From NCBI GenBank assembly GCA_030998225.1, contig JAPYXD010000715.1:5336501-5400500 (forward strand): DNA of 64,000 nt, given 5' to 3'. The first letter of the stretch is position 1, and every line of letters starts with the position of its first letter. This DNA comes from Diplolepis rosae (lineage: Eukaryota; Arthropoda; Insecta; Hymenoptera; Diplolepididae). This document shows positions 22,498 through 34,225 of the stretch, in pieces. The position numbers and the translations under genes are program-made. The notes beneath the pieces are model-generated. The model was not told where the DNA came from. It was given only the letters and a program-made list of their open reading frames with translations, and did not search any database.

Positions 22498-23144
22498 TTT
22501 TTCTCGTTTTTCAATTCACTGGTCAACAAAATATGACCTATGTGTTTATGGAATGAGATATATCATTTCCAGAGTAGTTTTCTGTGTTGACTCCAAATAT
22601 GGCCTTTGTTTTTTCCTAGCACGTCAGCTTTTTAACTCAGAATTCATTGATTGTTTTGTTTTTCCGATATCTTATACAGTTCTAGAGATAATTGAAAAAA
22701 AACTAAAAACACACCAAAAAATGGTTTTACAAAAAACCTTATATTTAACTGAATATCATTTATTTTTTAGTCAACTCCGTGTCATTCTCTTTTTTTTTAA
22801 TGCAGAAGAAATTTCAAAAATGTTTATAGTTCCACCTGTAACTGTTCGAAAGATACATGGCAGAGAAGTTGTCTCTTACTATAGAATTGCCAGTTTGACA
22901 GCTTACAAGTACTTGAGGCGAATCATTGTACTGTTTCTTTTATCTCATTGCATTAAAGTCTACAATATATGCAGTATTTTTACTTATATGATGTGACATG
23001 TTTTAGAACATATCTGCTTTTGTATTGACCCATAATTCATAGAATATTTATTTGTTTTTTATTTTGGCATAGGGTCAGACTCTTTTTATTTTCACATTAC
23101 CATTTTTATCAATGGCAGATATTAAAAACAAACGTAAAAAGTAA

Positions 23145-23185
23145 GGCAAACGTTTCGGCCACATATGGGGGCCCTCTTCAGTGCC
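23145..23185 (-). ncRNA. hammerhead ribozyme motif (left arm)
   Basis: On the minus strand: GGCA, core CTGAAGA, stem II with CCATATGTGG, GAAAC, GTT, TGCC. It matches the motif at 4461-4502 and all core positions that I can check are intact. Confidence 0.55.
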
Positions 23186-23757
23186 ATAGATTATAAAATT
23201 TGTTTAAAATTTCTTTAAAATATCACAATATAGAAAATTATTAAAATAAGGAAAGGTATAAAAACAAAACTTATCTCATAGCTTGCAACTCTAAATGAAG
23301 CAGTCCGGTATGCAAAACACGCATTGAAAACATATTAAAAAATTCACTGTATATAAACAACCCGATATAACGAACGAAAATTTTTTTTTTATATAATTTC
23401 GCGAAAAGAACCGACCGGAAAAGAACTTTTTCTTTTTGTTTTTTTTGTTTTTGTTTTTTTATAATATATAATATGTGAAATTGATAATCTTGACGACCCG
23501 AGCACTTGTCAATTCTTAGAATTTTTACTTTTTTTGAGGACTCTGTTACCGGAGTCTCTCGACGATCGAGTTGAACTGTTTTGAAAACCGACTCGGGACA
23601 TGTGGCTTTGCTGACTGAATGCGTGTTTTGCATACCGGACTGCTTCATTTTGAGTTGCAAGCTATGAGATAAGTTTTGTTTTTATACCTTTCCTTATTTT
23701 AATAATTTTCTATATTGTGATATTTTAAAGAAATTTTAAACGAATTTTATAATCTAT

Positions 23758-23798
23758 GGCACTGAAGAGGGCCTCCATATGTGGCCGAAACGTTTGCC
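23758..23798 (+). ncRNA. hammerhead ribozyme motif (right arm)
   Basis: Same motif on the plus strand with one base change in stem II (CCTCC for CCCCC). GGCA/TGCC stem I and the CTGAAGA and GAAAC core are kept. Confidence 0.55.
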
Positions 23799-23984
23799 TT
23801 ACTTTTTACGTTTGTTTTTAATATCTGCCATTGATAAAAATGGTAATGTGAAAATAAAAAGAGTCTGACCCTATGCCAAAATAAAAAACAAATAAATATT
23901 TGTAATATTCACAGATTTGACAGTATTTACAAAGTTTAAAATATTCCTTCTTTATTATTGGCTGTTAGCTCCTGTCGAAAAATG

Positions 23985-24168
23985 ATTATAAGCTGCTACT
24001 ACTGACTAGAAACATTTTCTCTTGCATGCTCGACGTTGATGAGCATTTGGTTCATCACTCATGAGACCCCAGCAGTAGTATGCTAAAGCGTTCACACTTC
24101 ACTTACCTTCGTACCTCTTTTCGATTTCAGCGATGTCTTGATGAAATCTTTCGCCGTGTTAAATTTTG
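23985..24168 (-). pseudogene. unnamed transposase family, C-terminal piece, inverted
   Basis: Reading leftward from 24168: GERFHQDIAEIEKRYEGK, a stop in place of the expected tryptophan, then SVNALAYYCWGL and NAHQRRACKRKCF. This is the C-terminal part of the protein also seen at 8300-8450 on the plus strand. Here it points away from the middle part of the same protein, which starts 4 bases to the right on the other strand. Confidence 0.7.
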
Positions 24169-24171
24169 GCT

Positions 24172-24478
24172 ACACCGAAAGACGTTAGAACCAGGAAAAA
24201 TGAACGTTGCTCAAAAACCACTGGTTGATCCTCAAAAAATCTTACTACCACCATTAAATATAAAGCTCGGCATCGTAAAAAATTTTGTCAAAGCGATGGA
24301 TAAAAATGGAGAATGTTTTCGTTTCTTGAAAAGAAATTCCTCTAAGCTTAGTGAAACTAAAATTAAGGAAGGAGTTTTTCAAGGACCACAAATCCGACAG
24401 CTGATGTTAGACTATAATTTCGAAAAGAGGATATATTGTAGACTTGAATGCAATGAGATACAAGAAACAGTACAATAA
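24172..24478 (+). pseudogene. unnamed transposase family, middle piece
   Basis: The frame contains KTLEPGKMNVAQKPLVDPQK, ILLPPLNIKLGIVKNFVKAM, ETKIKEGVFQGPQIRQLMLD and a divergent end, stopping where the right inverted arm begins. In family members it should be followed by a linker and the GERFHQDI segment; that segment is instead on the opposite strand just to the left. The reading therefore supports an internal inversion or recombination between opposed copies. Confidence 0.75.
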
Positions 24479-24990
24479 TTCGCCTCATGTACTTGTAAGC
24501 CGTCAAACTGGCAATTTTATGGAAAGAGACAACTTTTCTGCCATGTATCTTTCAAACAGTTACAGGTGGAACTACAAACTTTTTTGAAATTTCTTCTGCA
24601 TTAAAAAAAAAGAGAATGACATGCAGTTGACTAAAACATAAATGATATTTATTTAAATATAAGGTTTTTTGTAAAACCATTTTTTGGTATGTTTTTAGTT
24701 TTCTCAATTATCTTTTGAACTGTATAAGATATCGAAAAAACAAAACAATCAATCGATTCTCAGTTGAAAAACTCATGTCAATCATGTATTGCTTTCCGTT
24801 TAAAATTTTTTTTTACATCCTTTTATCATATGGTTTGTGATTTCTTGACAAAAATTTTAACTCGAAAAATCTCAAAAACCTGACGTGCTAGGAAAAAAAC
24901 GAAGGCCAGATTTGAATTCAGCACAGAAAACTACTCTGAAAATGATAAATCTCATTCCATGAACACATAGGTCATATTTTGTTGACCAGT

Positions 24991-25361
24991 TATTTGTTTG
25001 AAAGAACCGTAGATATTCGATACTGATTACTTATTTTTCCTTCGTTATTTGATAATCGTACCCGTGAGGTGCCTTTTCCTTTTCGACGTACGATCGTAAT
25101 TGTGACGTCTTGGTTTATGACTCCACCAAGCTAGATAACTTTAATACTTTGAATGCTTTAAAAATTTCAAAATTTTAATACTCCAGAAATTCGAAGTTTC
25201 CTTCATTTTTTCAAAGATTCGATTAGTTGAATTTTCGTAAACATAGCAGTCTTGGTCAATACACTCGAGGTTCTACATGCCCACTACCCACATACCCTTG
25301 CACGCACACGTACACACACATGAATATATAGCGTGGAATAATAATAGTGTTTCATTTTCAG
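24991..25361. other. no recognisable gene; short CA-rich stretch
   Basis: AT-rich sequence with an ACACAC-type stretch near 25295-25320; it may be intron leading to the exon at 25362. Confidence 0.35.
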
Positions 25362-25433
25362 GCTCCTCTTGCTGCGCATTACATTACTGGTGGGTCGAAT
25401 GGTGGTATCACGACAGTTAAACGTTCTTCAGCA
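25362..25433 (+). CDS. candidate 72-nt host exon
   Basis: The block is bounded by an acceptor (TTTCATTTTCAG) and a consensus donor (GCA/GTAAGC). It is 72 nt, so it keeps the frame, and it reads APLAAHYITGGSNGGITTVK followed by RSSA. A second frame is open too. Base composition is closer to coding DNA than its flanks. No family recognised; the small, in-frame size would suit an alternatively used microexon of a large gene whose long introns make up part of this window. Confidence 0.45.
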
Positions 25434-26433
25434 GTAAGCACACTTGCAACTCACGTATGAGATAGGGAGATTGATTCTTCTTAGAAAATCCATAGCCAAA
25501 ATATTTCAAACTATTTTATACAATATAATTCGCTAAATCTTTAATTTTCGAGATAATTTAACAAATTATGTGTAGCACATAACGAGTGTAATAATACAAA
25601 ACGTACATCTTGAATATTTAAAAAACTTTGATCAATCGCCTTACTTGGCATATTTTTTTAAATGATCATGAGATCAGGATCAAGTATATATTTACTTATA
25701 AGAAAGTTTAGAATCTAGTCGTTCACAGAACATATTAATTTTTTCTAAAACGCCGAAGAAACGAAAAAATACAGACATACATTTATCGTACTTATCGGCG
25801 ACTTTATAAGAATAGCCAACATTAGCAAAAACTTAGGACTAAATAACACTAGTTGAATGGTATCATTTATATGGATTTTTCATGCTAATAATTAAAAACT
25901 TGTTTAAATTCAATTCATAAATATATTGAAATACTCCGATTAGTTTTTTGATTAATTGAAAATATATTTTCAAAGAAAATAAAATCAGTATGAGGTTATT
26001 TAGATATTGTTATGCTACCACTCAAGCCGGGGAAGCTATTGGTTTACTTAATAGTGTTCCGAACAAATAGATGCAAGTGATTCACATGTGTGTCATTCAA
26101 ACAGCATATAAAATTTATGAAAATTATGAGAAGCACTCAATAATTCATTTTTCATTCATTCAACAATTGGAATAATATTATTGATACATGCAGGGTGTCC
26201 TGCGAGTAATTTTGTTCTTTGTAGGAGCGAATAATAGAAGAAAAATTAGAAACATGTATATGGGCGTATCTCAAAGACCTTTCACTTTTCACTAAAAAAA
26301 ATAAAGGACAAAGTTTTTGTAAGCACAACACTGAAAATTTCACAATACTATCTAAAGGTAATAGAATATCATATTTTGTAATTGGACAGGAGAAAAATAT
26401 TGTCTTACATAGTTATTAATGATTAAACAATTT
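25434..26433. other. no recognisable feature
   Basis: AT-rich, intron-like sequence. Confidence 0.4.
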
Positions 26434-26619
26434 TACAGGGTAGGCCATCTAACATTTGGAATTTGAATAGACTATAAAAAAAACTTATGGATATTTTTTC
26501 AAAAATATGGTTTTATTAGAAAGATTGAACCTTTCCATTTAAAAATGAAACACATCATTCAAATTACTTCCATGGCTGGCCTTACAGTACCCCATTCGAT
26601 CAACCCAATCTTTCAGTAC

Positions 26620-27456
26620 ATTTTCGATTGTTTGGGCAAAAGGTCAACAAGGTCAATAAGCAAAATTGTCGCATTTGGGGCTCAGAAAATTCAAACATCA
26701 TTGAGAAGCCGATGCACCCACAACGAGTAACTGGTGCGGATTTTGGTACGTTGACATCATTGGGCCATTTTTCTTCGAAAATGAGCAAGGAGCCGCCGTT
26801 TCGGTCATTGACGAGCGTTACCGTGCCATACTCAACGAATTTTTGTTTCCAAAACTTGAAGAGGATGACATGGACGACATTTGGTTGCAACAGGATGGGG
26901 CCACTTACCACACAGCCAACGTAATAGTCGATCTTTTGCGCACCGTTTTCGAAAATCGAATAATCAGCCGAAATTCCGATGTCAATTGGCCGCCTCGGAG
27001 CTGTGATTTGACCCCGTTGAAGTATTTTTGTGGTAAGCCATTAAGGATAAGTGTTACACTAACCATCCAGAGACGATTGAGGCTTTGTAACCATAGAGAT
27101 ATTACAGATAGAGTCGACAAGCTAGCCTGAAACCTGTCAGCTCGGGCGAGAGTGATTCGGAGGGTTTGTCTGTTTCTCTCCAACGCGATGCGCGTAGGCA
27201 AAGACAGAAAAAACCTCCCATCGTCTCGCTCTGTCGCTCTCACCGAATTTCCAGACTGACGTTGCCACTTACAGAGCGGCCTATGGCTTGTTGACTCTAT
27301 CTGTAATATCTTTATGTTTCTAACACGAAATCGAAGTTGCCATTCATGGGATTGAAGCCCAAACAATCGAAAATGTACTGAGAAATTGGGTTGATCGAAT
27401 AGGGTACGGTAAGGCCAGCCGTGGCAGTCATCTGAATGATTTTGTTTTTCATTCTT
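26620..27456 (+). pseudogene. mariner-like transposase, broken
   Basis: Pieces in order: GQKVNKVNKQNCRIWGSENS, then a frameshift near 26745, IGPFFFENEQGAAVSVIDER, LEEDDMDDIWLQQDGATYHT, NWPPRSCDLTPLKYF, and after the inserted MITE VAIHGIEAQTIENVLRNWVD with a C-terminal RGSHLNDFVFHS. QQDGATYHT carries the second catalytic aspartate and WPPRSCDLTPLKYF the third-position region. The N-terminal DNA-binding domain and the first catalytic aspartate are absent. This matches a lineage that is abundant in ants and other insects. Confidence 0.85.
27097..27311. mobile_element. 215-bp MITE inside the mariner gene
   Basis: Ends AGATATTACAGATAGAGTCG and inverse TGACTCTATCTGTAATATCT, with the inner CAAGC also matching. 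It interrupts the transposase frame. Its G+C content is above that of its surroundings. Confidence 0.75.
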
Positions 27457-27572
27457 AAATGGGAAGGTTCAATCTTTCTAATAAAACCATACTCATACTT
27501 ATGGAAAAATATCCATAAGTTTTTTTTTTTATAGCCGATTCAAATTCCAAATGTTAGATGGCCCACCCTGTA

Positions 27573-29583
27573 CTTATGCGATAGAGACTAACCAGTCAGA
27601 TTTAATTTGTATTTTAAAACATCAGTCGGCAAATATTTAAGAATTACAAAATGAAAATAAAGTTATGAAAAAAATAATGAATTGGGCAATTAATTACGAA
27701 AAATGTAATGTGTCTAAATATATACAATTATAAATTAGTTAATAATATTATCTCCTGGTGTGAATAATCGTTAAAATATATTTTTTGAAGTAACCGTAAA
27801 TATTACAGTCTCTTCATGTGGCGTCACTCGAGGTATCTAAGCAATTTCACATTGGACAAATTTTAATGTTATATTTAACCGTTACGGTCGACCGTAATGC
27901 TTACATTTTTTTTTTGTAAAATTATAATTCCTGCCGTAAGAAAATGTGCATAATAGTTTTAATTAACCGTCATCCTCTATTATTTCTCAAATTTTGAGGT
28001 TTCAATAAGTTTTAACGAAATACAGATTCTCGTGAATAAACATGATTCTGCTTTAATAATCTTGAAATACATATTTTGTTTTATGGTCTTATCATATTTC
28101 GTTATAAAGTTTAAGCATAAAAAGCATATGAAAATGTAGATCGGGACAAGATGACTTCGTTAAAAATCCAACATTCAAACTTCAATTACTTTCGATTCAC
28201 AGAATGCACCTATTTAGAGCCAATTGTACAGTATACTTTACAGTATAATACATACTTTGAAACCAAAATTAATTTGATATTTATTAAAATTACCTACATA
28301 TCTTTGAGGGACATAATAGTGAAAAATTACTGAGATATCCCCTTATGCAAGAAAGACAAGTGACTGAATTTTCTGCAGATTCATAGAATTTTCATAGAAC
28401 TTGTTATCGTGTTTTAGCTTCAAAAATATTAGTTCTAGAAAACGTCACGAAGAACTTTCTTAGTTTTTACGCAGAATATCGTTAAATACTGCACCTATAG
28501 ATCTGGGACACTCTGAATTTTTATAATTTTCTTTTGATATATACATGAAATCTGCCATTTTCTGTGCATGTAAACATTACATTCCTGACGCTCTCAAAAC
28601 AACTATGAATGAAAAATGTATGTAACTGGTGTCAATCTAAATTGTTTAAGTTAGGTTATGTTTATTTACAGAAGCGACTCTACTAAAAATCCCTATGTAA
28701 CAATTTTTAAATTTACTGACACTAAGAAAAACCTAATTAGTTACTAATTAGTTACTTATTCACAAGAGGAACTAGTTACCACCATCGTTGTCCCAAAAAA
28801 GTAATTCTTTAAATTAATTAAAAGTATCTAGTACTTACCATGACTGTTCACTTATATAGATTACGACTGACTTCCAGTCGACCTGTTTTTCGCATTTTTT
28901 ACATTTGTCGCAAATAAAATCGTGTGCATCACATGCAAAAATCAGGCAATTCTGACTTGTGTGAATTTTACACCACTCGTCTGGGATTGCCTGCTTTCAA
29001 CACTTCTTTGAACATTTTATGCATATCGAAAAACATAAAAATCATATAGAGAGCGATAGCTTCCCCTGCTCATATATTAAAAATTTTGTTTTCGAAATTA
29101 TTATAGTAAATCATATTTTCATTTGATATTGGTTTGGGCATTAAGGCATATCAAAATAGCAAAAAGCGTCGACTAATGCACAGTATGGAATTAAAGATAT
29201 GTTTTGACACCAAGATTAAATATTGTATAAACTCAAGTAGATGATAATGTATAACATGAAATTCGTAAAAGATTAATTCTTACTTCATTTATAAACAGTT
29301 AAAATCATAAAAAAGATTTTATTATTAATTTTTTTATTCAGGTGTTTTTATATTACTTGAACAATATTTCAGGCCCAATATTTTTTAATAATTTTTTTAA
29401 TGGTTACTAAACGTTAAAAAAAAGTTGTTTAAAAGACCTGTTTGGCAATTTGAATTTGAACAAATATGTCTTTTCTGATTACAAATTAACTATTATTTAT
29501 GGTCAAAAACTTGTAGAAAAAATCTGAATTTTTTTTTAAATCCCACGTTAGGTCAAAACAAAACTTTCCTTACTGCTTTACTT
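27573..29583. other. no recognisable feature
   Basis: About 2 kb of AT-rich, intron-like sequence without recognisable coding or repeat structure. Confidence 0.4.
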
Positions 29584-29970
29584 ACACAGAGAAAAAATCC
29601 TGGCCATAGTGACGTGATATATGTAGTTAGGATTGTTCTTAACTACGTGTTTTGGCTGAATCCAAACAATTGTTGATTATGATGATGAAGTGTAGAGAGT
29701 TATCGTCGGTACGATTTCTTAATAGTCAAATTCGACTAACTTTGCCAGGTTATAACGACTACGTTATCCTAGCCATGAGAACTCAACGTTTCAAGTTCTG
29801 ATATGGAGGTTTCAGAGTTAAGGACAATTCGTTAACTAATCACCATGACTACAAATCATGTTGCTTTAACAATGTTTTAAGTAGGAACAAGTTTCCTTCG
29901 TTCCAGTCACTCCTTTTTTCCAACTGCATTTTTCCTAGTTACTATGGCTAGGTGCTATTTTTCTCTGTGT
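29584..29970. mobile_element. 387-bp MITE
   Basis: The ends ACACAGAGAAAAA (left) and its inverse TTTTTCTCTGTGT (right) are followed inwards by CCATAGTGAC and GTTACTATGG. The terminal inverted repeat is about 30 bp with mismatches. No coding region; superfamily unknown. Confidence 0.6.
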
Positions 29971-32900
29971 GGAAACTTTTTTCGATTTTTCAACCTTTTA
30001 GGCACGTGACGCCATATTTTATTAATAAATATATTCTCGAAGCGCTACTGTTTCCGTTATTGTGTGCGCACTATTTGTATATTTATTATTTTTTTATTTC
30101 CGAGAGAGTACATTTATAAAATAATTCCTTGGATTATTCATGCTCAATTTTTATATTTTAGAATAATGAAGTAATTTTATTTAAAAGAGTAACGTATGAA
30201 ACAAAAACATTTAAAACAAAGTGGTATAAAGTCCAACTTAATTAAATGCTTTGTTATTCCCTTTAGGGATACTATTTAGTATTGACAATCTTCTGCTGAA
30301 ATTGTTACAATAAATTTCATAAGAATATTATGTAAGTTTTATCTTACGATTCAATGAGTAATTTTTCAATTTTAAACAGGATTGCTAAGGAAAGGAATTT
30401 GTTCAGCTATGCAAATGCAACCCAATTCAGTAAATGAATTAATAACTTAAAGAAATTAGTTCAGTAAGGGAGTTGTTGCTCCTATGTTTCAGTATCGCGT
30501 ATGAGTGGTATCTGCAAAGTTTTTTAAGTGATTAATATAGTCTTATAACAAAGCAGAATAGAGCATATACGGAAAAATACTTTGAAAGTTTTTTTCGGAT
30601 AATTGAGAATACCTATTTAAAGGGTTTAAAAATATTCCGGAAAATATCTGAATATGTATGAAATTTTTTAGAGTTTCTTTTATCTATTCCATACTCAAAC
30701 TTGAAGAAAATCCAAATTAGAAAGGATCCTTGTTTAAAAATAATCTAAAAACTTAAAATTCTACAATTTATGAAAAAAATTTGGTATTTTCGAAATTTTC
30801 ACCATGGTCCATTTAAATAGAAAATTCATTTATCCTACATCCTTAGCATTTTTAATCGACAAAATTGACGTTTCTCAATCATGACTTGTAAAATAATATA
30901 GATATATATGCAACGTTTATACTCTATTAGTGGCAAAGGATAAATTATAATATGTTTCCAATTGGCCTGAACTGTGTGAAAAGCGAATGTATCATATTCC
31001 AGAAAAAACGTGAAGTTTGAATTGTAAAATAAATTAGTATATGTACAATCAGGCATACGTCAGATGTCAATATAAAATTACAGCCTATTCATTTATATGG
31101 CACTAATCTAATAATTTTATTGGGATAAGAGCGTTTATTTCTTGATGCAAATGACTTGTAAAGATATTCAAACAGTGTGTAGTCAAATAAATTACGATCT
31201 TTTGTATTTTTTTTTTATCACATAATCAGAATAATATGAAATATTCATCTCTTGTCACAGCTTAGAATATTATTTTTATCTAAAATTAAATGAACTTAAC
31301 AGTGACACTAGATACGTCCTATAAATACTATGTTAGAATCTTGAAGAGTAGATAACCTTTTTCCTATTCACGCCGAATTTTATAATGAGATAATACATAA
31401 TTTAAGACATTGTACAATTAACACCATTTCTTATTATTAGACTATTCTAAATTATTTTTACAGTTGTACTAAACTCATCAATAATTTTCAGCTACTGCAA
31501 ATTCAAATTTATTCATTACTCTTATGAGTATAGTTAATACTAGATGTCATTGTTACCGGAGAATGTTACATTGTTATTTTAAAGGTGCAATCATGCCTCA
31601 TTTTATTGGTCTCTTGCATACAGATATGATAAAAGAAAGTCATATAATTCTGACATATGAGAGAAAGATAAGGTAAAATTTTGTATGTCAGGTTTTTAAG
31701 AAACGTGAAACCTAACGTGATAGAACCTTTGCTCATGTCCAAAAATAAAGCCTGATATTTTTACTTCAAAACAAACGTGTACAAATTTGATCGCATATGA
31801 CCTTGAAGGCCAGTGTGGGTTTGGTTTTAGGGGTGTATGTGCTCGAGCATGCTTGAACTCAGGTAGAAATAGAATAGGCAACTTCGACGCACATCACGCT
31901 TTTCTTGACAAAATTCTGCGAGTCTCATGGCAACACATGGCATTATCTAGAAAAGCGTGATTCACCTGGCAGTTGTCTATTTCATTTCTATCTGGGAAGT
32001 AAAGATGTAGGCGAATTTCCGCAAATTGGTATGTTTATTAGAAAGAAGGTCGGTAGTGTCTCTACGTTTTGTCTGCATACAAGTTTTCAGCTGATATTAT
32101 TTTTTGAATTTTTTTCACTCTAGTTTTTCAAGGGTGCATTGTGGGTATATACATGCGAAAGTTGCTGGGTAGCGTCTTTATAGTTCGTTTAGATGAGAAA
32201 AAAAGTAACTAATTTAGAATGTTTTCGATTTTTGCAATGGAAAGAGCGACTTAGAAATTTTCAATTGGTGTGAGAAACTGAAAATCGATTTTTCGGGCGT
32301 TAGATACCTTTTTCGCAGACGGTTACATATATATTCTTTGTTTAAAATCTTCAGATTTATCTGCTTGAAATTTAGTATTACTGTAGTTGGGTTTTCTTTG
32401 TATACGTTAATTTAAAATCATTGTAACAGTTTAAAATTATGTAATGTAACCACCCATATATCCATTAATCCATCATACTTCACATACTTGAAATTTTTGG
32501 AATTAGATCATAGATCAAGGTTTTATCAAAAGAGTTTATGCAGCAAATATAACTTTTACTCTATTTTGTATGATATTGGCTTTGGGGTCATCAATAAAAA
32601 TATCAATAATAATAATTGATTAAATCTGAAAGACTTTTTTCAAAAATTATTTTTTCATAGTAAAATTATTATTATTTATTAATATTTAAGGCATTTTAAA
32701 AGTAATTTACGTTGAAAAAAATGGTCGTAAATTTCATAAGCTTTTTTTATCGCATGTTCTTACGATAGCGAAAAGTATACTTTTTATTAATCTAGCTAAT
32801 TCAAAATAGCATTGCTTCAGAATAAAATACTTTGAAACTTGAAAAAGCTAACAGTTTTTGGCTTAAATATCTAAGAATAAACTGTTTATTGATAATTGTG

Positions 32901-33019
32901 CATGAAATTGTAGATAAATTCAATTAATAAATCGAAATTTCTTTGGTATAAAGTACAATTTGAAAAAAATAAACAATATTTCGGTACAAATAAATTGATT
33001 TTACATACATTTTTGCATA
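29971..33019. other. no recognisable gene; one short inverted repeat
   Basis: AT-rich, intron-like sequence. Around 31858-32002 two ~48-bp segments are imperfect inverted copies (AGAAATAGAATAGGCAACTT against a related GTTGTCTATTTCATTTCT), each with CACGCTTTTCT at its inner side. Nothing else recognised. Confidence 0.4.
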
Positions 33020-33021
33020 TA

Positions 33022-34223
33022 TTGGGTTGTCCCAGAAGTAATTGCCAGTTTTTTCATACAAATTAAACACATTTTTTTAAATGCAAGGAATGAATTTTAA
33101 TCAATGATATATTTCCCATTTTGTTCAATGATCTTTTTCCATCTTTCTGGTAACTTCATGACTCCACGCTCATAGAACTTCTGATCATTATCGGCAAAAT
33201 ACTGAACCAAGTGCCATTTCACAGCTTCATCATCATTGAAAGTTTCACCATTCAAGGAGTTCTGCAAAGATTTAAATAAATAGTAATCTGATGGTGCAAG
33301 GTAGGGGATATATGGTAGATGTAACATCACTTCCCAACCAAGCCTTAATAATTTTTAGCGAGTGCCTAAAGATGTGTGTGGTGTAGTGTTGTCATGGTGA
33401 AAGTTACATCTTTACGATTGACCAATTCTAGCCGTTTTTCTTTGTCCGCTGCGTTCAATTTGTTCAGTTGACGACAGTAGACATCCGAATTAAGCGTTTG
33501 GTTCCTTGGAAGCAGGTAAAAAATACCACACCTTTACAATCCCAACAAACAGGCAGCATAATCTCTTCCTGATGCAATTCAGCTTTCGATGTTGTTTGTG
33601 GTGGTTCATCACGCTTGGGACATGATCGTTTTTGAACGACGTTATTTTAAACAATCCATTTTTCATCACCATTGATAATTCATTTAAGAAAGGGTCGAAT
33701 TTATTGCGTTTAAGATGCAAATCACAAGCGTTGATGCGTTTTGTTAAATGAATTTCTTCCAATTCACGTGGAATCCAAATATCAAGTTTTTTAACGAGTC
33801 CAAGACGTTGCATATGACGGTCGATTGTTGATTTTGGTATTTTAAACATTTCTTCAATCTCTTTCACAGTTACATGACGATCCGCAACGCAATTTATCAA
33901 ACCAATTTCGACACTGTCTGTCTTTTAAGGCTTCCTCACGATACACATCACGTAACTTTTTAGCAGCCTGTGCTGCGCTCTTTCCCTTACTGAAATGAAA
34001 AAGCAAAATATGACGAAAATGCTCATTTTTACATTTCATCTTAAAGTTAATGCTAAACTAACAACTGTAAACAAAATTACACGCAATTTTTTTGTAAAGC
34101 AAGCTAAGAGTGACAGCTAACAAATGCCAGTAGGAAAAAAGCATGACATTGACAGAAGTCATTCAAAAAGAGGGTCAAATAAATCTATATGTGAAACCGG
34201 CAATTACTTCTGGAACAACCCAA
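33022..34223 (-). mobile_element. complete-length mariner element, dead
   Basis: The ends TTGGGTTGTCCCAGAAGTAA and its near inverse (TTACTTCTGGAACAACCCAA) are each flanked by TA (33020-33021, 34224-34225). The 1202-bp length is close to the usual ~1.2-1.3 kb of mariners. The gene inside runs leftward and is broken. Confidence 0.9.
33097..34039 (-). pseudogene. mariner transposase (DD34D type), frameshifted
   Basis: Pieces in order leftward: MKCKNEHFRHILLFHFSKGK with SAAQAAKKLRDVY and CRNWFDKL; a deletion where the SGRP linker is expected; VTVKEIEEMFKIPKSTIDRH; a first-aspartate region altered by frameshift (MVMKNGL where GDEKW would be read in another frame); then after further breaks LHLPYIPYLAPSDYYLFKSL with the third aspartate (SDY), and a C-terminus ending WKKIIEQNGKYIID. 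Both DNA-binding helices and the catalytic regions can be traced, but at least three frame breaks and a small deletion rule out function. Confidence 0.9.
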
Positions 34224-34225
34224 TA

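Larger units (their letters stand above)
23043..23900. mobile_element. head-to-head PLE family A pair (foldback)
   Basis: The arms 23043-23330 and about 23615-23900 are inverted copies that include the terminal TTTTTTATTTTGGCATAGGG, a hammerhead motif in each, a CTTATCTCATAGCTTGCAA block and a GTATGCAAAACACGCATT block. The 285-bp spacer includes the CGAGTCGGTTTTCAAAACAG-type block seen beside the piggyBac insertion at 1922. No reverse transcriptase is present. Confidence 0.7.
22518..24990. mobile_element. unnamed DNA transposon copy 2, ~420-bp or longer inverted ends
   Basis: Both ends read ACTGGTCAACAAAATATGAC inward. Inverted similarity extends through about 22518-22942 and 24469-24990, including a CCGATATCTTATACAGTT block, a TCAACTCCGTGTCATTCTC-like block and GTACAATNATTCGCCTCA at the inner edges. 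The right arm is longer because it carries an extra ~85 bp. Between the arms lie coding pieces of the same family as copy 1 on opposite strands, and a PLE foldback (23043-23900) has been inserted. Confidence 0.75.
26436..27570 (+). mobile_element. mariner-like element with extended inverted ends
   Basis: The ends CAGGGTAGGCCATCTAACAT and its inverse are flanked by TA (26434-26435 and 27571-27572). Inverted similarity runs for about 200 bp because the left side holds an inverted copy of the right end including coding sequence: CAATCTTTCAGTACATTTTC near 26610 is the near inverse of the segment near 27375. The original 5' end and N-terminal codons are missing. A MITE (27097-27311) has inserted in the gene. 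Confidence 0.85.

Noticed and set aside
22553..22996. 147-codon plus-strand frame
   Set aside because: It coincides with the left inverted arm of the transposon at 22518; the inverse lies in the right arm and neither shows a domain.
26600..27366. Minus-strand frames over the mariner-like element
   Set aside because: They are antisense to transposase pieces on the plus strand.
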